Source of the DNA: Flavobacterium hibernum
Lineage (GTDB): Bacteria; Bacteroidota; Bacteroidia; Flavobacteriales; Flavobacteriaceae
DNA length: 64,000 bases
Direction of reading: 5' to 3'
Assembly (NCBI RefSeq): GCF_000832125.1
Contig: NZ_JPRK01000007.1
Coordinates: 62,001-126,000 of the forward strand
In this document: positions 17,293 to 25,742 of the stretch, in pieces
How the letters are laid out: each line of letters opens with the position of its first letter
Position numbering within the stretch: position 1 is the first letter of the stretch
The notes under the pieces: model-generated
What the model was told of the DNA's origin: nothing
The model's input: only the letters and a program-made list of their open reading frames with translations
Database searches by the model: none
Translations under genes and position numbers: made by a program

Positions 17293-18411
17293 CTATGCGT
17301 TTGTTAACACTAATTCTTCGTTGAATGGAAGATTCCATGCTTCAGCAACTCCTTTGTAAAGAATTTTTCCATTAGCGATGTTTAATCCCTTTTTTAATTC
17401 TTCATTTTCATTACAAGCTTTTTCCCATCCTTTATTAGCTAATTGTACTGCATACGGTAAAGTTGCATTTGTTAAAGCTAAAGTAGATGTATAAGGTACA
17501 GCACCAGGCATATTTGCAACACAATAGTGTACAATGTCATCGATGATAAATGTTGGGTTTTCGTGAGTGGTCGGTGTACATGTTTCGATACAACCACCTT
17601 GATCAACTGCAACGTCAACAACTACAGTCCCTGGGCGCATTAATTTTAGCATATCGCGAGTAATTAAGTGAGGTGCTTTTGCTCCTGGAATCAAAACAGC
17701 TCCAACAATTAAATCAGCTGTTGCGATTGCTTTTGTGATATTGTAGTGATTAGACATTTCTGTATTTACGTTCGCTGGCATAATATCATCTAAATGGCGT
17801 AAACGTGGTAAACTTAAGTCCATAATAGTAACTTGAGCTCCTAAACCTGCAGCCATTTTTGCAGCTTGAGTTCCTACGATTCCTCCTCCTAATACTAAAA
17901 CTTTTGCTGGCGGAACACCCGGAACACCTCCTAAAAGAATTCCTCTTCCTTTTAATGGTTTTTCAAGGTATTTTGCTCCTTGTTGAATAGCCATACGACC
18001 TGCAACTTCAGACATCGGAACTAATAATGGTAAACTACGATCTGCTTTTTCAACTGTTTCGTAAGCTAAACATACTGCACCTTTTTCTAACATAGCGCGA
18101 GTTAAAGGTTCTGATGAAGCAAAGTGAAAGTAAGTAAATAATAATTGATCTTTTTTGATTAATGGATATTCAGATGCTATAGGCTCTTTTACTTTAATAA
18201 TCATTTCGGCAATAGCATATACCTCTTCAATAGTTCCTAGAACTACTGCACCTGCAGTTGCGTATTCCTCATCGCTAAAACCACTTCCTAAACCTGCAGT
18301 GGCTTGTACATAAACAACATGTCCATGTTTTTTCATTTCAGAAACACCTGCTGGAGTTAATGCAACACGGTTTTCATTATTTTTTATTTCTTTTGGAACA
18401 CCTATTATCAT
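17293..18411 (-). CDS. ald: Alanine dehydrogenase
   Basis: A 372-residue L-alanine dehydrogenase, the normal family length. It begins MIIGVPKEIKNNENRVALTP, the N-terminal signature of the AlaDH/PNT family, and has the NAD-binding fold at GGGIVGTQAAKMAAGLGA (about residues 173-190). It converts L-alanine, NAD and water to pyruvate, ammonia and NADH, or the reverse. Being a single full-length chain without membrane helices separates it from transhydrogenase subunits. It is divergent from an Lrp/AsnC regulator across 200 bp, and alanine-responsive Lrp-type control of ald is known in other bacteria. Confidence 0.95.
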   Translation of the reverse strand: MIIGVPKEIKNNENRVALTPAGVSEMKKHGHVVYVQATAGLGSGFSDEEYATAGAVVLGTIEEVYAIAEMIIKVKEPIASEYPLIKKDQLLFTYFHFASSEPLTRAMLEKGAVCLAYETVEKADRSLPLLVPMSEVAGRMAIQQGAKYLEKPLKGRGILLGGVPGVPPAKVLVLGGGIVGTQAAKMAAGLGAQVTIMDLSLPRLRHLDDIMPANVNTEMSNHYNITKAIATADLIVGAVLIPGAKAPHLITRDMLKLMRPGTVVVDVAVDQGGCIETCTPTTHENPTFIIDDIVHYCVANMPGAVPYTSTLALTNATLPYAVQLANKGWEKACNENEELKKGLNIANGKILYKGVAEAWNLPFNEELVLTNA

Positions 18412-18448
18412 TTTGTTATATTTTTTTGTTTTTATTGAATTTGTTTTA

Positions 18449-18456
18449 CAAAACTA
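18449..18456 (-). promoter_or_regulatory. Candidate -7 box for ald
   Basis: CAAAACTA on the plus strand reads TAGTTTTG on the minus strand, matching TAnnTTTG, 38 bp before the ald ATG. It lies in the shared intergenic region with the Lrp-type regulator. Confidence 0.4.
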
Positions 18457-18611
18457 CAGATAGAGAATATATTATTGATTAATGAGGAATAAATAAGAAA
18501 ATATTATTTTATTTAATACTTTTACAGAAAAAAATACTGTTTAAGGAAATAAAAAAGCCTTCAAAAAGAAAAAATGACTAAATTTTATTAATCAATGAAA
18601 ACGTTTTCGTT

Positions 18612-19070
18612 ATGGCTTTAGATGAAATTGACAAAAAAATCTTACGACTTTTGCAAGAAAATGCGCATTATACTTTAAAAGATATCGCAAACAAAATAAA
18701 TTTGTCTTTAACGCCTGTTCATGATCGTGTGAAACGCCTTGAAAAAGAAGGTGTTATAGAAAAGTATGTTTCTATTTTGAACAAGAAAAAGCTAGGGAAT
18801 AATCTAACTGTTTATTGTCAAGTTACGCTTACAAAACAAACTTATGATACATCAGAAGGATTTAATCAATCCATTTTAAATTTGCCTGAAGTAGTAGAGT
18901 GCAATTATGTTTCCGGAAATTTTGATTATATGCTCAAGATAATTATTCCCGATATGGAAAGCTATCATCATTTTCATCAAAAGAAGTTGTCTATTCTGCC
19001 TGAGGTATCTCTTATTAATACCGTATTTGTAATTTCTGAAGTAAAAAGTACTACCGTTCTTCCTATATAA
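18612..19070 (+). CDS. Lrp/AsnC family transcriptional regulator
   Basis: A 152-residue Lrp-type regulator. The N-terminal winged helix-turn-helix is clear (IDKKILRLLQENAHYTLKDI, then LSLTPVHDRVKRLEKEGVIE), and the C-terminal RAM ligand-binding domain spans about residues 65-150. Such proteins form octamers that respond to amino acids. Divergence from ald makes alanine sensing and control of ald the natural hypothesis, though the target is inferred from position alone. Confidence 0.94.
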   Translation: MALDEIDKKILRLLQENAHYTLKDIANKINLSLTPVHDRVKRLEKEGVIEKYVSILNKKKLGNNLTVYCQVTLTKQTYDTSEGFNQSILNLPEVVECNYVSGNFDYMLKIIIPDMESYHHFHQKKLSILPEVSLINTVFVISEVKSTTVLPI

Positions 19071-19071
19071 A

Positions 19072-19102
19072 AAAACCACCAAGAAAAAACTTGATGGTTT
19101 TA
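19072..19102. terminator. Bidirectional terminator between lrp-type gene and gap
   Basis: AAAACCACCAAG and CTTGATGGTTTT form a stem with A- and T-runs on the two sides. It lies between convergent stops at 19070 and 19129. Confidence 0.8.
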
Positions 19103-19128
19103 AGAAAATTGGTTTTGGTTGTATTTAT

Positions 19129-20577
19129 TTAATAATAAGTAAAACGTCTTACTTTGGCAATATATTTTGCCAAACGAATTACTTGGTGACTGTAGCCATA
19201 TTCATTGTCGTACCAAATATAAAGTACAATGTTTTTTCCGTCTTTAGAGACAATTGTAGCATTACTGTCATAAATAGAAGGAGCCGAAGTTCCAACAATG
19301 TCAGATGAAACCAATTCATTGTTTAATGAATATTTGATTTGTTCTACCAATTCTCCTTCAAGAGCATATTTTTTCATTATTTTATTAATAGCAGGAATCG
19401 AAGTTGCTTTTTTAACTTCTAAATTCAATACTACTAAAGAACCATTTGGCACAGGAACTCGAATAGCGTTCGATGTTAATTTTCCTTCTAAAGATGGTAA
19501 CGCTTTTGCAACCGCACTTCCTGCACCAGTTTCAGTAATTACCATGTTTAAGGCAGCGGCTCTTCCACGACGATATTTTTTATGCATATTGTCGACCAAA
19601 TTTTGATCGTTTGTATAAGCATGAATGGTTTCCAAGTGACCTTTTACAACCCCTAAAGTATCTTCTATAGCTTTTAAAACAGGTGTAATTGCATTTGTGG
19701 TACATGAAGCAGCCGAAAAAATATCTATTTCGTCAGGATTGTATTCGTTATGATTTACTCCATGTACAATATTTGGAACTCCTTTTCCAGGAGCGGTCAA
19801 TAAAACTTTGCCTACCCCATTTGAGGTTAAATGTCTTTTTAAAGCTTCTTCAGTAGTAAAGGCACCTGTATTATCAATGACCAATGAATCATTGATTCCA
19901 TATAATGTATAATCAATTTCTTCTGGAGAGTTTGCCGTAATAATATGAACGGTAGTTCCGTTGATAATTAAGGCATTGTTTTTTATATCGGCAATTACAG
20001 ATCCTTGAAAATCTCCGTGAATTGAATCGTATCTTAAAAGAGAAGCTCGTTTCTCTAATGTAGATGCATCATTTTTGTCGCGGGTAACAATTGCTCTCAG
20101 TCGCAATTGATTTCCTTTACCGGTTTTAGACATTAATTCTCTAGCCAATAAACGACCAATTCTTCCAAAACCATATAATACAACATCTTTTGGTTGGATT
20201 TCTTCTGATGATTTTGCTTTTTTCAATTTGTCTAGTACAAAATATCGCGCATCAGGATATTTTTCGTCCTCTAAACGATATTCATAAGTTAGTTTTCCAA
20301 GATCTAATTTCGCAGGCGGAAGATCTAATGATAAAATAACTTTTGCGATTTCAACCGAATCAAAAATGGTGATAGGCTTGCCTACAAATTCACCGGCATA
20401 TTGATGCAAATTGATAATATCGCTGACATTTTTATCCAATAATTGGTTTTTAAATAAAACCATTTCAATGGATTTGTCATACCATAAATCGCTTATGATT
20501 TTAATTAATTCGACACCAGCTCTTCTTCGGTCGACTTGTAATGATACCTCTTTTTGGTACAAAGATTTTTTGCTCAT
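19129..20577 (-). CDS. gap: Glyceraldehyde-3-phosphate dehydrogenase, long form
   Basis: A 482-residue GAPDH, about 145 residues longer than the usual 335. The extra part is N-terminal (residues 1-130) with no recognised motif; the GAPDH domain then starts at LYGFGRIGRLLARELM (about 136-151). The catalytic Cys292 is in SAASCTTNA, followed by the typical HAYTNDQNLVDNMHKKYRRGRAAALN and YDNEYGYSHQV elements. It oxidises glyceraldehyde-3-phosphate to 1,3-bisphosphoglycerate or works in reverse. Long GAPDH forms are, to my knowledge, common in Flavobacteriia and may coexist with a short form elsewhere in the genome. Cofactor preference cannot be read with certainty. Confidence 0.93.
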   Translation of the reverse strand: MSKKSLYQKEVSLQVDRRRAGVELIKIISDLWYDKSIEMVLFKNQLLDKNVSDIINLHQYAGEFVGKPITIFDSVEIAKVILSLDLPPAKLDLGKLTYEYRLEDEKYPDARYFVLDKLKKAKSSEEIQPKDVVLYGFGRIGRLLARELMSKTGKGNQLRLRAIVTRDKNDASTLEKRASLLRYDSIHGDFQGSVIADIKNNALIINGTTVHIITANSPEEIDYTLYGINDSLVIDNTGAFTTEEALKRHLTSNGVGKVLLTAPGKGVPNIVHGVNHNEYNPDEIDIFSAASCTTNAITPVLKAIEDTLGVVKGHLETIHAYTNDQNLVDNMHKKYRRGRAAALNMVITETGAGSAVAKALPSLEGKLTSNAIRVPVPNGSLVVLNLEVKKATSIPAINKIMKKYALEGELVEQIKYSLNNELVSSDIVGTSAPSIYDSNATIVSKDGKNIVLYIWYDNEYGYSHQVIRLAKYIAKVRRFTYY

Positions 20578-20626
20578 AATTGATTAAATTGAAAAAATAA
20601 ATACGTGACTATTTTAAAATTTTGCG

Positions 20627-20634
20627 CAAAAGTA
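20627..20634 (-). promoter_or_regulatory. Candidate -7 box for gap
   Basis: CAAAAGTA reads TACTTTTG on the minus strand, matching TAnnTTTG, 50 bp before the gap ATG. No clear -33 box. Confidence 0.4.
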
Positions 20635-20684
20635 TCCATTTCAATCGATTTCGTAAACTATTTTATGATTTATTTTTGAAAATA

Positions 20685-20719
20685 AAAAAAGCCACCTTAA
20701 TTTCTAAGATGGCTTTTTT
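20685..20719 (-). terminator. Terminator of the HtrA-type protease gene
   Basis: AAAAAAGCCACCTTA and TAAGATGGCTTTTTT form a near-perfect stem with T-runs on both strands. It lies downstream of the htrA-like stop at 20785 and upstream of gap. Confidence 0.75.
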
Positions 20720-20720
20720 G

Positions 20721-20786
20721 AGTTTTTAGTCTCAGTCTCGGTTGTCAATTTTTCGAGTCTGAATGCAGTGAATGTAAACCGAGATT
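20721..20786. repeat. CTCAGTCTC-family inverted repeat, degenerate copy
   Basis: AGTTTTTAGTCTCAGTCTCGG is followed after about 40 bp by GTAAACCGAGATTAAA; TCTCGGTT and AACCGAGA are exact complements. It belongs to the family with better copies at 42464-42552, 52505-52572 and 52831-52900. Confidence 0.45.
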
Positions 20787-22185
20787 AAATAATAATTCTA
20801 AGTATTTCTCCGTCTTTATTTATCATTTCAAGACGTACACTTTGACCTTCGTCTTTTTTGTTTAACAGTTTCGAAACTGTTTCAATATTTGTTGCTTTAA
20901 TATTGTCAATACTTAAAATAATATTGCCTTGTAATTCATTTTGGTATTGCATCAAATTTTCATTACTGACATTTTTAATCTTTACACCGTAATTAATTCT
21001 AAATCTCTTTTTATCATTAGCATCGATATTTTCTAGTTCGATTCCTTTAAATTCAGTGCTAAAAAATTCATTTTTACTTAAAGTTACCGGAACTGTTTTT
21101 GTTTTTCCGTCTTTGATATAAGTCACCTTAACAACATCGTTAGGTCTTTTTGTATTAATGTAACCTGAAAGATCAGCGTAAGTTGAAATATTTTGATCAT
21201 CAAGTTTGATAATAATATCTCCTTTGCCAAGTCCTGCTTTTTCGGCTCCGGAATTTTTAGAAACTTTACTGATGTAAAAACCTTGTGTTTCGGTAATGCC
21301 TAATTCTTTTGAAGCAGAACTATTTAATTCGCCACCCTCAACACCTAAGATTCCTCTTTGTACATTTCCAAACTCCATAATATCTTCGATAATTTTTCGA
21401 GCAATATTAGATGGAACCGCAAATGAATATCCAACATAAGAACCTGTTGTAGAAGAGATCATAGTATTGATACCAATTAATTCTCCTCTTGTATTTACTA
21501 ATGCACCACCACTGTTACCAGGGTTTACAGCAGCATCAGTTTGTATAAATGACTGAATTCCGTTTGTGTCTAAATTTCTGGCTTTCGCCGAAACAATTCC
21601 CGCAGTTACCGTAGAAGTTAAGTTATAAGGATTTCCAACTGCCAAAACCCATTCGCCAACTTTTACAGAATCAGAATTTGCAAACGCAGTATATGGTAAT
21701 TTTTCATCGGCATTGATTTTTAGTAATGCAATATCCATTTTAGAATCAGTACCAATTAATTTTGCTTTGTATGATTTTTTATTGTTTAACGTAATTTCAA
21801 TTTCAGTTGCATCTTTAATAACGTGATTATTGGTTACAATATACCCATCTTCAGAAATAATAACACCAGATCCGGTACCAACTTGTTCTTGTTGCTGTTG
21901 ACCACCGTAACCATAGAAATATTCTAACATAGGATTACTAACTGTTCTTCGCGAAACATTTTTAACGTGAACTACAGTATGTATTGTTTTATCTGCGGCA
22001 GCTGTAAAATCGACTGTTTCGGCAGATAAAGCTACATTTCTTCCAAAAGAATCCGGAGCTACTGTTACCACAGAATTTCCTTTTCCAAAAAAAGAGTTGT
22101 TACTCTCAAATAATAACTTGTAGGCACCAAGGGTCGTAGCACCACTTAAAAGAGACACTAAAAATAAGGTTGAAAATCGTTTCAT
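20785..22185 (-). CDS. HtrA/Deg family periplasmic serine protease
   Basis: A 466-residue Deg protease with an N-terminal membrane or signal segment (about residues 1-22). The catalytic triad is His121 (TNNHVI), Asp151 (MDIALL) and Ser225 (GNSGGA). A first PDZ domain follows at about 265-360 and a second, more divergent one at about 375-466. It degrades or refolds damaged envelope proteins. A Gln-rich loop (GGQQQQEQVG, residues 95-103) precedes the protease core. It is divergent from dapF with 137 bp between the start codons. Confidence 0.94.
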   Translation of the reverse strand: MKRFSTLFLVSLLSGATTLGAYKLLFESNNSFFGKGNSVVTVAPDSFGRNVALSAETVDFTAAADKTIHTVVHVKNVSRRTVSNPMLEYFYGYGGQQQQEQVGTGSGVIISEDGYIVTNNHVIKDATEIEITLNNKKSYKAKLIGTDSKMDIALLKINADEKLPYTAFANSDSVKVGEWVLAVGNPYNLTSTVTAGIVSAKARNLDTNGIQSFIQTDAAVNPGNSGGALVNTRGELIGINTMISSTTGSYVGYSFAVPSNIARKIIEDIMEFGNVQRGILGVEGGELNSSASKELGITETQGFYISKVSKNSGAEKAGLGKGDIIIKLDDQNISTYADLSGYINTKRPNDVVKVTYIKDGKTKTVPVTLSKNEFFSTEFKGIELENIDANDKKRFRINYGVKIKNVSNENLMQYQNELQGNIILSIDNIKATNIETVSKLLNKKDEGQSVRLEMINKDGEILRIII

Positions 22186-22295
22186 AGTTGATTAGTATTT
22201 AAGTTATCTATTGTAAAAATAATTCAAAAAAAAGCTGAAGTAAAGTGGTTTAACTCACTTTAACAATGATTAACATTTCATTAATTATTTGTTCG

Positions 22296-22303
22296 TACTT
22301 TTG
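22296..22303 (+). promoter_or_regulatory. Candidate -7 box for the dapF operon
   Basis: TACTTTTG matches TAnnTTTG 19 bp before the dapF ATG. The same octamer precedes grpE. Confidence 0.45.
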
Positions 22304-22322
22304 TGTTACTAATGTAAAAAAA

Positions 22323-23105
22323 ATGCAAATAGAATTTTATAAATACCAAGGTACGGGAAACGATTTTGTAATGATTGATAATCGTTCAAATTTTTTTCCA
22401 AAAGAAGATATTAAATTAATTGAACGTCTGTGTGACAGACGTTTTGGCATTGGAGCAGATGGACTTATTTTGCTGGAAAACGATAGTGAAACTGACTTCA
22501 GAATGGTGTATTATAATTCAGATGGAAATCAGAGTTCAATGTGTGGAAATGGCGGACGTTGTTTAGTGGCTTTTGCTAATCAATTGGGCGTTATCGATGG
22601 CAAAACTACCTTTATTGCGACCGATGGTTTGCACCATGCTTCTGTTGGAGACGATGCTATTATTTCATTACAAATGATTGATGTTGATGAAATAAAAAAA
22701 TATAACGAATACACTTTTTTAAATACAGGTTCTCCACATCATGTTCAAATCGTAGATGATTTGGAGCATTATAATGTAAAAGAAAACGGTGCAGCAATTC
22801 GTTATGGAGAGTTGTATGGAGAAAAAGGAAGCAATATTAATTTTGTAAAAAAGGTTGATGACAGTACTTTTTCTTTACGTACTTATGAAAGAGGTGTTGA
22901 AGATGAAACTTTGGCATGCGGAACAGGAGCAACAGCAGTTGCAATTGCAATGAATGCAACTGGTCAAACAGATAAAACTTCTATAAATCTAAATGTTGAA
23001 GGAGGAAAATTAGTGGTTTCTTTTGATAAAATTGGAGATCATTATACCAATGTTTTCTTAACTGGTCCAGCTAAATTTGTTTTTAAAGGAACCATAGAAA
23101 TCTAA
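22323..23105 (+). CDS. dapF: Diaminopimelate epimerase
   Basis: A 260-residue DapF starting at the ATG at 22323 (MQIEFYKYQGTGNDFV); a longer in-frame start 57 bp upstream would add a non-homologous leader overlapping the promoter. The two catalytic cysteines are Cys74 (SMCGNGGRC) and Cys198 (ACGTGATA). The enzyme interconverts LL- and meso-diaminopimelate for lysine and peptidoglycan synthesis. It leads a run of four same-strand genes with gaps of 30, 10 and 2 bp that ends in mltG and a DUF2279 gene. Confidence 0.97.
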   Translation: MQIEFYKYQGTGNDFVMIDNRSNFFPKEDIKLIERLCDRRFGIGADGLILLENDSETDFRMVYYNSDGNQSSMCGNGGRCLVAFANQLGVIDGKTTFIATDGLHHASVGDDAIISLQMIDVDEIKKYNEYTFLNTGSPHHVQIVDDLEHYNVKENGAAIRYGELYGEKGSNINFVKKVDDSTFSLRTYERGVEDETLACGTGATAVAIAMNATGQTDKTSINLNVEGGKLVVSFDKIGDHYTNVFLTGPAKFVFKGTIEI

Positions 23106-23135
23106 AATTTTCAATATAAAAATCTAAATAAATCA

Positions 23136-23669
23136 ATGATAACTCTTAAAGGCGAAAATATTTATCTCCGTGCACTAGAACCTAATGATTTAGAGTTTGT
23201 ATACGCAATGGAAAATGATGAAAGCATTTGGGAAGTCAGTAATACATACACGCCATACAGTCGTTTTTTGGTTAGGCAATATCTCGAAAATGCACAGCAG
23301 GATATTTACGAAGCAAAGCAATTACGATTGGCTATTTGTCAAGACGAAGATTTTCCCGCCATTGGATTGATCGATTTGTTTGAATTTGATCCCAAAAATA
23401 ATAAAGCGGGTGTTGGAATCGTTATTCAGAAAGACGAAAACAAAAGGCAGAACGTTGGTTCTGAGGCATTAGAGCTTTTAATAAAATATGCCTTTCATAA
23501 TTTAAATTTGCATCAGCTTTATGCAAATATTAGTGTAGAAAATGTAGCGAGTATAGCTCTTTTTACTAAATTTGGATTCGAGAAAATAGGAATTAAAAAG
23601 GACTGGATTTTGCTAAATAACCACTATCAAGACGAAGCAATGTTTCAGTTAATTAACAAACAAATTTAA
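23136..23669 (+). CDS. GNAT family N-acetyltransferase (RimJ/RimL-like)
   Basis: A 177-residue acetyltransferase of the RimJ/RimL type (ITLKGENIYLRALEPNDLEF at the N-terminus; acetyl-CoA loop around QKDENKRQNVGSEALELL, residues 97-114; LHQLYANISVENVASIALFTKFGF near 130). The acceptor substrate is unknown. It sits between dapF and mltG in what looks like one operon. Confidence 0.88.
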   Translation: MITLKGENIYLRALEPNDLEFVYAMENDESIWEVSNTYTPYSRFLVRQYLENAQQDIYEAKQLRLAICQDEDFPAIGLIDLFEFDPKNNKAGVGIVIQKDENKRQNVGSEALELLIKYAFHNLNLHQLYANISVENVASIALFTKFGFEKIGIKKDWILLNNHYQDEAMFQLINKQI

Positions 23670-23679
23670 AATCTAAACT

Positions 23680-24720
23680 TTGGGCTTAAAAAAAATTATC
23701 ACGATAACCGCTGTAGCCGTAATTTCAGTTTTAATGATTTACGGATTCATTTTAATCAGCAAAATTTTTAGTGCCAACACTAAATTTGAAGAGAAAGAAC
23801 TTTATGTTTATGTTCCTACAGGCGCAAATTATAGCGATGTTAAAAAAATACTACAACCATACATTAAAAATTTCGACAATTTTGAAATGGTGGCGAACAA
23901 ACGCAGCTATCCTGAAAACGTAAAATCAGGTCGTTTTTTACTTAAAAAAGACATGAATAATATGGATTTGGTTAGAGCAATGCGTTCTAATGTTCCGGTA
24001 AAACTAGCTTTTAATAATCAAGAACGTTTAGAAAATTTTGCTGGTAGAGTAGGTGCACAAATAGAAGCAGATAGTTTGTCATTAATGAAAGCTTTTAAGG
24101 ATTCTACTTTCTTAGCGACAAATGGTTTTAACGAAGAGAATGTTTTTGCTATGTTTATTCCTAATACATATGAAATCTATTGGAATACTTCTGCTGAAAA
24201 ATTCCGTGATAAAATGATCAAGGAATATCATAATTTTTGGACTCCGGAAAGAATTGCAAAAGCAAAGAAACAAGGATTAACTCCTGTTCAAGCAACAATT
24301 TTAGCTTCGATTGTTCATAAAGAATCAGTAAAGAAAGATGAAAGACCTCGTATTGCAGGAGTTTATTTAAATCGTTTACGTTTAGATATGCCCTTGCAAG
24401 CAGATCCAACAGTAATTTATGCGTTAAAATTAAAAGACAACAATTTTGATCAAGTCATAAAAAGAGTATTCTATAATGATTTGCTTATGAAATCACCATA
24501 TAATACTTACGTGAACATAGGATTGCCTCCTGGGCCAATTGCAATGCCAGATATTACAGCTCTGGAAGCAGTTTTAAACCCGGAGAAAAACGATTATATT
24601 TATTTTTGTGCTAGTGTTGATCGTTTCGGATACCACGAATTTGCTGCAACTTTAGCGGAACATAATGTAAATGCAAAAAAATATTCAGACTGGATTGCTA
24701 GTCAGGGCGTAACAAGATAG
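23680..24720 (+). CDS. mltG: Endolytic transglycosylase MltG (YceG-like)
   Basis: A 346-residue membrane-anchored lytic transglycosylase. A single N-terminal helix (about residues 8-30) precedes a LysM-like region (VPTGANYSDVKKIL, about 46-58) and the YceG catalytic domain, with the presumed catalytic Glu215 in VHKESVKKDERP. MltG cleaves nascent glycan strands inside the membrane-proximal peptidoglycan and so sets glycan length. The start is TTG at 23680, 10 bp after the acetyltransferase stop; the next in-frame ATG would remove the membrane anchor. Confidence 0.93.
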   Translation: MGLKKIITITAVAVISVLMIYGFILISKIFSANTKFEEKELYVYVPTGANYSDVKKILQPYIKNFDNFEMVANKRSYPENVKSGRFLLKKDMNNMDLVRAMRSNVPVKLAFNNQERLENFAGRVGAQIEADSLSLMKAFKDSTFLATNGFNEENVFAMFIPNTYEIYWNTSAEKFRDKMIKEYHNFWTPERIAKAKKQGLTPVQATILASIVHKESVKKDERPRIAGVYLNRLRLDMPLQADPTVIYALKLKDNNFDQVIKRVFYNDLLMKSPYNTYVNIGLPPGPIAMPDITALEAVLNPEKNDYIYFCASVDRFGYHEFAATLAEHNVNAKKYSDWIASQGVTR

Positions 24721-24722
24721 TT

Positions 24723-25643
24723 TTGGATTTTAAAGGAAAAGTTCTCTTATCGGTTTTATTTTTATCGAGTTTTTACTCCATTAGGGCGCAAAACAAATTT
24801 GAAAGCTTTTTAACGCCTTCTGATACTTTAAATAAAAAAAGACAAAATACAGTAATAGTAACTGAGGCCACTTTGGCCTCAGTTACTTTATTAGGCTTAA
24901 ACCAACTTTGGTACGCTGATTATCCGCGTTCGAATTTTCATTTTATAAATGATAATAATGAATGGCTTCAAATGGATAAAGTTGGACATATGTATTCTGC
25001 ATATCATTTGGGCAGATTTGGTGCCGAAATGATGAATTGGAGTGGTGCAAGTCAAAAAAATCAGCTTGTTTATGGTGCAACTTTAGGATTTGCTTTTTTA
25101 ACTGCTGTCGAAGTTTTAGATGGTTTTTCATCAGAATGGGGAGCTTCATCAGGAGATATTATTGCTAATGCAACTGGAACAGCATTATATGTTTCTCAGG
25201 AATTACTTTGGAGAGAACAACGAATTACTCCAAAATTTTCTTTTCATACCACACATTACGCAAATTTAAGACCAGAATCTTTAGGAAGCTCATTAAATGA
25301 ACAGCTCTTAAAAGATTACAATGGACAAACTTATTGGCTCTCAGTAAATCTTCATTCTTTTGCCAAAGAAACAAAAATTCCGAAGTGGTTAAATGTTGCT
25401 TTTGGATATGGAGCTGATGGAATGTTAACGGGAAATTTACAAAATGATAATGTTAATTCTATCCAAAACCCCGAAAGATTTCGTCAGTTTTATCTTAGTT
25501 TAGATGTTAATTTAGCTAAAATTGACACAAAATCACATTTTTTAAAGACTGTTTTCTCTATTTTTAACACAATTAAAATTCCCGCTCCAACGCTCGAATA
25601 CTCCGCTAATAAAGGGCTTAAAGCATATGCCTTATATTTTTAA
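24723..25643 (+). CDS. DUF2279 family exported/membrane protein
   Basis: A 306-residue protein with an N-terminal signal segment (to about SIRAQN, residue 24) and a hydrophobic, Gly-rich middle (DKVGHMYSAYHLGRFGAEMM, then LGFAFLTAVEVLDGFSSEWGASSGDI) that matches the DUF2279/YfiM-like family, usually envelope-located. It starts with TTG at 24723, two bases after the mltG stop, so it is translationally coupled with mltG. Function is unknown; the neighbourhood suggests a cell-envelope role. A perfect 12-bp inverted repeat lies inside codons 46-55. Confidence 0.82.
   Translation: MDFKGKVLLSVLFLSSFYSIRAQNKFESFLTPSDTLNKKRQNTVIVTEATLASVTLLGLNQLWYADYPRSNFHFINDNNEWLQMDKVGHMYSAYHLGRFGAEMMNWSGASQKNQLVYGATLGFAFLTAVEVLDGFSSEWGASSGDIIANATGTALYVSQELLWREQRITPKFSFHTTHYANLRPESLGSSLNEQLLKDYNGQTYWLSVNLHSFAKETKIPKWLNVAFGYGADGMLTGNLQNDNVNSIQNPERFRQFYLSLDVNLAKIDTKSHFLKTVFSIFNTIKIPAPTLEYSANKGLKAYALYF
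24858..24886. repeat. Perfect 12-bp inverted repeat inside the DUF2279 gene
   Basis: GTAACTGAGGCC (24858-24869) and GGCCTCAGTTAC (24875-24886) are exact complements around a 5-nt loop. The stem is GC-richer than its surroundings and lies early in the coding sequence. Confidence 0.7.
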
Positions 25644-25685
25644 AATATTGTAACTTATTGATTATTAGTATTATTTTGTTTTTAT

Positions 25686-25693
25686 TATCTTTG
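25686..25693 (+). promoter_or_regulatory. Candidate -7 box for the lysozyme-like gene
   Basis: TATCTTTG is an exact TAnnTTTG match 49 bp before the ATG. A TTG at 25658-25660 lies 25 bp upstream, slightly beyond the usual spacing. Confidence 0.45.
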
Positions 25694-25742
25694 CACCGTA
25701 GAAATTTCAAAAAGGTGATAGCGTTTTGAAGAAAAACAATTT

